Origin: Neoarius graeffei
Taxonomy: Eukaryota; Chordata; Actinopteri; Siluriformes; Ariidae
Length of the DNA stretch: 64,000 bases
Reading direction: 5' to 3'
NCBI RefSeq assembly: GCF_027579695.1
Contig: NC_083579.1
Location: 67,404,871 to 67,468,870 of the forward strand
The first letter of the stretch is position 1. Every line of letters begins with the position of its first letter. The translations under genes and the position numbers were made by a program. The notes under the pieces are model-generated. The model did no database searches. It saw only the letters and a list, made by a program, of their open reading frames with translations, and was not told where the DNA came from. Shown piece by piece: positions 58,231 through 64,000 of the stretch.

Positions 58231-59013
58231 TGGTACTTGAAAGTTTGTGAACCCTTCAGAATGTTCTATATTTCTGCATAAATATGACCTAAAACATTAG
58301 ATTTTCACACAAGTCCCAAAAAGTAGATAAAGAGAACTCAGTTAAACAAATGAGACAAAAATATTATACTTGGTCATTTATTTATTGAGGAAAATGATCC
58401 AATATTACATATCTGTGAGTGGCAAAAGTATGTGAACCTCTAGGATTAGCAGTTAATTTGAAGGTGAAATTAGAGTCAGGTGTTTTCAATCAATGAGATG
58501 ACAATCAGGTGTGAGTGGGCACCCTGTTTTATTTAAAGAACAGGGATCTATCAAAGTCTGATTTTCACAACACATGTTTGTGGAAGTGCATCATGGCACG
58601 AACAAAGGAGATTTCTGAGGACCTCAGAAAAAGCATTGTTGATGCTCGTCAGGCTGGAAAAGGTTACAAAACCATCTCTAAAGAGTTTGGACTCCACCAA
58701 TCCACAGGCAGACAGATTGTGTACAAATGGAGGAAATTCAACACCATTGTTACCCTCCCCAGGAGTGGTCGACCAACAAAGATCACTCCAAGAGCAAGGC
58801 ATGTAATAGTTGGCGAGGCCACAAAGGACCCCAGGGTAAGTTCTAAGCAACTGAAGGCCTCTCTCACATTGGCTAATGTTTATGTTCATGAGTCCACCAT
58901 CAGGAGAACACTGAACAACAATGGTGTGCATGGCAGGGTTGCAAGGAGAAAGCCACTGCTCTCCAAAAAGAACATTGCTGCTTGTCTGCAGTTTGCAAAA
59001 GATCATGTGGACA
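58228..59013 (+). mobile_element. Tc1-like transposon, copy D, 3'-truncated
   Basis: Starts with the family left end at 58228 and is identical in layout to copy A until about 59013, where it ends within the codons for KDHVDK. The catalytic domain and right end are absent. Confidence 0.88.
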
Positions 59014-59060
59014 AGGTAGAAGACTACAACACTGTACCAAATCATGATTACACCTGCTAA
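58593..59060 (+). pseudogene. Truncated Tc1 transposase: DNA-binding domain only
   Basis: ATG at 58593 (MARTKEISEDLRKS) opens 155 codons without a stop. They cover both helix-turn-helix halves and the GRPTK linker, then run into non-transposon sequence (VEDYNTVPNHDYTC) and stop. No catalytic Asp or Glu is encoded. If expressed it could bind the Tc1 ends but could not cut. Confidence 0.75.
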
Positions 59061-59285
59061 CATCACCTGTTTCCAATCACATCATTATTTGTTTTACCTT
59101 ATTACTCTCCCTAAATTCCCCCATCCCTTTTTTCTTTATGTGTTGCAGGCATGAAACACAGGAATGGATGTATATTTAACAATTATTCGCCGAAGACAAA
59201 GTGAATGTTGGTGAATAATAACCGAGATGAAGTTGAGGTTATTATTCACCGATATTCACTGAGCCTGAGGCGGATAATTGTTTTA

Positions 59286-59670
59286 ATATAAATACACAGG
59301 TGATTTTTTTTTTAAATCTTATTGAAAGAAATCATGTATTTCAAACTTCAAAAGCAGCATGTAATAGCGGCGTGGCGCAGACTTGTGTCACTTGTCTACA
59401 CCAAGTCACATAAAATACTTTGTTTTGAAATCAATAAAATAAATCGCAATTTCACCTTACCTTTGAATAGTTTTAGACCAAACTTCATAGCAATTTTAGT
59501 GCTTTTAGGAACAGCATTTTCTTTCATAATTTGTAATTCTTCCTCACTTACAGTGACGAAGTGATTGGCTGCAATTTTGCCGCGTCGCTCGAGGTGATTA
59601 TCGAGAAATCGTCCGAATTTCTCAACCAATCAGCGCACACGATTTTCTATATTCACCTGTGTATTTATAC
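59286..59670 (-). mobile_element. Element with tataaatacacaggtg inverted ends and a small conserved exon
   Basis: 'tataaatacacaggtga' at about 59287 matches the complement of 'tcacctgtgtatttata' ending about 59669. Inside, the reverse-strand frame from 59629 has VSEEELQIMKENAVPKSTK and GLKLFKG before a GTAAGG donor. This resembles the 53024 exon. A related foldback (gaataataacc / ggttattattc) precedes it at 59213-59250. Confidence 0.5.
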
Positions 59671-59798
59671 TAATAGCAAATGAAATTAAGTAGATCAGAC
59701 AAACATGAAATATCTTGGGTTCATACTGTCTGCAATGAAATACAAGTCAAAGTAAATTTAGAAATCACTGCTTTTTTTTTAAAATAAATATAATTTGC

Positions 59799-60171
59799 GG
59801 GCAGCACGGTGGTGTAGTGGTTAGCACTGTCCCCTCACAGCAAGAAGGTCCGGGTTCGAGCCCCGTGGCCGGTGAGGGCCTTTCTGTGTGGAGTTTGCAT
59901 GTTCTCCCCGTGTTCGCGTGGGTTTCCTCTGGGTGCTCCGGTTTCCCCCACAGTCCAAAGACATGCAGGTTAGGTTAACTGGTGACTCTAAATTGACCGT
60001 AGGTGCGAATGTGAGTGTGAATGGTTGTCTGTGTCTATGTGTCAGCCCTGTGATGACCTGGCGACTTATCCAGGGTGTACCCCGCCTTTCGCCCGTAGTC
60101 AGCTGGGATAGGCTCCAGCTTGCCTGCGACCCTGTAGAACAGGATAAAGCGGTTAGAGATAATGAGATGAG
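59799..60171 (+). mobile_element. tRNA-derived SINE, copy 11, 11-bp target duplication
   Basis: ATATAATTTGC at 59788-59798 is repeated at 60172-60182. Full length with a few substitutions in the head. Confidence 0.95.
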
Positions 60172-60434
60172 ATATAATTTGCATTTTCCTTACTGTCCTA
60201 ACTTTTTCCTGATTTGGGATTGTAGTTTTGACACAAAAGTATGTAAACATTTGCAGTAGTTGAGCTTTAGATACGTATAGTTTCGATGCTGGTAGAAAAT
60301 AAGTGAAAAATGTATGTAAGGATTTTGAAGTTGGTATAAGTGCATTTTGTGTCCAGAGGGGAAAAAAATGTATTTACAGTTTGGCCCACATAGAGCACTT
60401 GTGCTGTCTGTGTAAAGATTTTTCAATAAGTGGA

Positions 60435-60600
60435 TTTGGTTTTAAGGGAGGCACAGTGGCACAGCAGGTAACATTGCTACCTCACAGCTCTGTTTCTGGT
60501 TTGAGCCTGAGCTTGCATTACTCTCTGTGCAAAGTTTCTTTTATTGGAGTGTGTGTGTGTGTGTGCACGCACCATGCTCTGGAGTGGACTGCGATGACAT
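60435..60600 (+). mobile_element. SINE-like head fragment, different subfamily
   Basis: GGCACAGTGGCACAGCAGGT then 'cctcacagctc' and 'ggtttgagcc' form a tRNA-like head of a related but distinct, truncated SINE family. A TG microsatellite follows at about 60548-60565. Confidence 0.6.
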
Positions 60601-61092
60601 TGCTAATTTGATTGCCAGATCTCTTCATTTTCCAAAACATTCCAAATCGTGACTTTCTGTGCTATAGATCTGATTGTTAACATTTTCACAAGCCCTGCAT
60701 ATTACAGCTCTGTTGCACGTTCACCATCAGTGCAACAGGAAACATGTCACCAGTAGGAACATTTCCCAATACTCATTTTGGGAAATAGTGGCATTATTTT
60801 AAAACTGGAGAACATGTAAACACGTACTAATTCAAATTCTTGATTGCTTGAGTATTCTGCAACATAATCCATTTTCAGTCTGCAGTCTCTGCAGTGTTTG
60901 AGCATTGTGCACCATTGTATGAGCTGTATATTCTCAGGAGAGAGCACAGTGATGGACTCCCCCCGTCTCATTCTAATAAATGTCTAAAACTCACCATTAG
61001 GATCCCACTCTCTTTATCATCCAGGTGAAACATAGATTCCAATAGACCCCAGCTCATTATTCAGTAATTAAGCTTAAAGTATATTATTCAGT

Positions 61093-61463
61093 GGCGGCAT
61101 GGTGGTGTAGTGGTTAGCGCTGTTGCCTCACAGCAAGAAGGTCCTGGGTTCGAGCCCCGGGGCCGGCGAGGGCCTTTCTGTGTGGAGTTTGCATGTTCTC
61201 CCCGTGTCCGCGTGGGTTTCCTCCGGGTGCTCCGGTTTCCCCCACAGTCCAAAGACATGCAGGTTAGGTTAACTGGTGACTCTAAATTGACCGTAGGTGT
61301 GAATGTGAGTGTGAATGGTTGTCTGTGTCTATGTGTCAGCCCTGTGATGACCTGGCGACTTGTCCAGGGTGTACCCTGCCTTTCGCCCGTAGTCAGCTGG
61401 GATAGGCTCCAGCTTGCCTGCGACCCTGTAGAAGGATAAAGCGGCTAGAGATAATGAGATGAG
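61093..61463 (+). mobile_element. tRNA-derived SINE, copy 12, 12-bp target duplication
   Basis: ATATTATTCAGT at 61081-61092 is repeated at 61464-61475. Full length, 371 bp, close to the family consensus. Confidence 0.95.
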
Positions 61464-62699
61464 ATATTATTCAGTAACTACCATGAATAATCCAGTAAAA
61501 CTAATCGGAGTTGTATGTGGTTACAAAAGGGAAGAATGTAAACCTGTAGCTGCCAAGACTTGACCCTGGATATTTAAGCAGTTTACTCAGTTTCATAGGA
61601 TTTTCAAATTATGGCTTTTGTTTCTGAAATAAAACACCACGGTTGGGGGGGGGGGGGGGGGGGGGGGCACAATACCTGAGAAAACGAATCCTGTAAAATG
61701 TAATAAAATCACAAAAGAGAAAAAACGAATGCATAGAGGCTCTTCATGAGTCTCCAGAAATTCAGTGCACAAGCTCACACTATAAATTCTATTGCACTCA
61801 TATTGGTATGCTGGCAGCAGATACTTACCTCTCCATAATTCTTTGCTTCCATGATGCTTCATGTCTAAATTGACCAGCTGGTCTAGGACCCTCCCAGTAC
61901 CTAGACCCCAGAATGAAAAGACTTATTGTGAGAGAGCCAAACATTCCAGGAAATGACTATTCCCCCTCCACCTCTCTCCTTCCCAGTCCAAGCCTGGCTG
62001 CATGTCTTGTACACTATCTTTTTTTAAAAAGGCTCAACAATCCAAGCCACCCATATGGAACCTTGCACCATGTATAATTTTAAGACCATTTAGAAAAGCT
62101 CTTGCAATGCTTGGCTCCCCTACTGTACACTAACTACTGCTACTGGAGCACATGTGAAAGATAAAGTGGGAGATTTGCTCCCAGGACAAACCTCAAACAT
62201 GTCATAGTTGTGATGACAAATTTCACAGATATGTGTTTATTTCCTCCACTAACACACCAAATTTGCCTCATGAAAGCCTTGGTAAATTACCTGATGAGCT
62301 GAATCAGATGTGCTAAATGAGGTGGAATGCTAAACTCTGCATTTTCATGGTCCTCCAGCCTGACACCCCTGCTTTTGAGAATAAAAGACATGATCAAACA
62401 CAGAAGGGTTTCTTGACTGCCGTTCTGAGACCCTCTGCATAACAGAGGTTGAAAGTTTCCATATTGGCAACACACTGATTAGCTTATCATCAAACCCTCA
62501 TAATTGGATCAGAACTCTGGTGTTCAAGATCTCTTATGTATAAAATGAGAATTTACTCTCGGGTTTGGTGGTTGTTGTTTCCCCCCCCCCCCCCTTTTCC
62601 CAATACTATTGAAACTGCCTGGCAAAATCAATGCAAATGCTGAGTTCATATGTATGAATTCATTTATTCATTGTTCATCTTAAGCAATTGCTTTATGCC
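61464..62699. other. No recognised gene; homopolymers G23 and C14
   Basis: A G23 run at 61645-61667 and a C14 run at 62581-62594. No repeat ends or coding frame are credible here. The homopolymer lengths are prone to assembly error. Confidence 0.4.
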
Positions 62700-62960
62700 T
62701 GCTTAAGGTCATGGTCGATACAGACCCTATCCTGGGAACTTTAGACGTAAGACTGAATACACCCTGGATGTGAGTTCACTATGCACACACACACACCGAG
62801 GAGCAATTTTAGCTGAACCAATCCACCTACTGCCATGGTTTTGATTTTGGGAGCTACCACACTGGAAAACCCAGAGGAAACTCACATGGATATAAGAAGA
62901 ACATGCACAGAAACTCCCCACATAGACAGTAATCTGAGCTCAGAATTGAACAGGCAGCCA
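62700..62960 (-). mobile_element. Old SINE-related fragment
   Basis: 'accctatcctgggaac', 'gaatacaccctgg', 'caattttagctgaaccaatccacctac' (compressed) and 'acagtaatctgagctcag' occur in the order of the 3' half of a common fish SINE-like repeat, reverse strand, strongly diverged. Confidence 0.5.
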
Positions 62961-63279
62961 AATAAAACGGGCTGCATTTACACACAAACTTTTTGCAACA
63001 ACTGATATAGTAAGGACTATAAAATGGAAGCATTTTTGTATGTTTTATTCTGCAAGTCCACTGAAGAACATTGGGGGTGGAGGAGGGATCCTTTTGTTAT
63101 CAATGCTTACAACCTAACATTTACTTTTATGGTGAATATCAGAATAATCAGAAACAAGTGTAACAAGATGATGTTTTAATAAGGTTAGGTAACTACACAG
63201 AACTCCTTAGTGATATTCCAAAACAGTGCATTGTCAGGGTTTCAGTACATCAAGCCAGAATCTATTGGTGTATTTAATA

Positions 63280-64000
63280 TACAGTCCCCTCTGAAAGAAT
63301 TGCAACTACAAGGCCAATTATGTTGTTTTTTGCTATACACTGAACATTTGGGTTTGAGATCCAAAGATGAATATAAAACGATAGATCAGAATTTCAACTT
63401 TCATTTCCTGATATTTACATGTTGACTTGTGTAACAATTTAGAACGTGAAACCTTTGGTGACAGACCACATAATTTGTAGGTAAGCAAAAGTATTAGAGC
63501 AGACAGTGTTAACGTTGATTAAAGGGGATAATACTTAATATTTGGCTGCATCCAGCTGACAACAATCTGGCATCACTAATCCGTTGCATTCTTTTGTAAT
63601 GCTTTTCCAGGCTTGTATTGTAGCTTCTTTCAGTTGTTTGTTTTGGGGGTTTATCCCTCTAGTCTCCTCTTGAGAAGATCAGATGCATGCTCACCTGTAT
63701 TTAGGGGTCTTCTAAAACCTAAACTGACTTGGCCAATCTAAAACCTTCCATTTTTGCCCCCAGACAAAGTCCACTGTTGTGTTTGTAGTGTGTTCTGGAT
63801 CAGTGTCTTGCTGCATGATGAAGTTCTTCCCAATTAGATTGAATGCATTTTTCTGTAAACTGGCAGACAGAATGTTTCTGTAGATTTCTGAATTAATTCT
63901 GCTGCTATCATCATGATTTACATCATCAATAAAGTTTAGTGAGCCTATTCCAGAAGCAGCCATGCAGGCCCAAACCACGACATTAACTTCAACATGCTTG
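63280..64000 (-). mobile_element. Tc1-like transposon, left end and transposase, cut by the window edge
   Basis: 'cccctctgaaagaattg' near 63284 is a terminal sequence like that of the fifth family. Reverse-strand transposase sequence follows and continues past 64000. Confidence 0.7.
63712..63978 (-). pseudogene. Tc1 transposase fragment
   Basis: Reverse-strand frame with MVWACMAASGIGSLNFIDD and the catalytic-type QQDTDPEHT (second Asp). It lacks the downstream Glu in frame. The N-terminal part should lie beyond the window. Confidence 0.65.

Noticed and set aside
56487-64000. Search for an mlh3-like neighbour beyond acyp1
   Set aside because: Only transposon relics are visible up to the window end.

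Overview
This window looks like nuclear DNA of a ray-finned (teleost) fish. It has long intron-split genes with GT-AG junctions, and it is densely filled with fish-type transposable elements: several Tc1/mariner families, tRNA-derived SINEs, hAT, PIF/Harbinger and Kolobok-like elements, and non-LTR retrotransposons. There is no bacterial-type gene organisation, operon or CRISPR. The species cannot be fixed from the sequence alone.

Three conserved vertebrate genes are present. nek9 (+ strand, coding exons 8464 to 31581) is assembled here as 23 exons with every splice phase checked, giving a 951-residue kinase/RCC1 protein. zc2hc1c (- strand, about 37971 to 35665) is a two-zinc-finger C2HC protein. 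acyp1 (+ strand, exons 49864-49944 and 55701-55916) is a 98-residue acylphosphatase. The order and orientation (nek9 and zc2hc1c tail to tail, zc2hc1c and acyp1 head to head) match, from memory, the human NEK9 / ZC2HC1C / ACYP1 block on chromosome 14, so this is a conserved synteny block. The three genes are not known to share a pathway: nek9 acts in mitotic spindle and centrosome signalling, acyp1 hydrolyses acylphosphates, and zc2hc1c has no established function.

Layout. 1-8463: no gene recognised; a large inverted repeat with two SINEs in one arm, then a tandem array of ~700-bp units with foldback modules. 8464-31581: nek9, with a ~9.65-kb first intron made of layered transposons, a Harbinger-like element in intron 6, a 37-copy 31-bp minisatellite in intron 8, nested elements in intron 10 and a SINE in intron 21. 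31582-35420: probable nek9 3' UTR, carrying a TTAA-flanked element with a broken THAP domain. 35546-37971: zc2hc1c. 37975-49860: a transposon layer (Tc1 copies, two non-LTR retrotransposon relics, SINEs). 49864-55916: acyp1, whose single intron is almost all transposons. 55917-64000: relics only.

I found no convincing new multi-gene system. The most unusual things are structural: the frame-free 31-bp minisatellite with a homogeneous A/T/A block pattern, a SINE and an RTE-like retrotransposon stacked on one target site with three target copies, an ISL2EU-like element with a gene fragment of a non-transposase partner protein, and several nested insertions whose empty sites or target duplications can be read directly.
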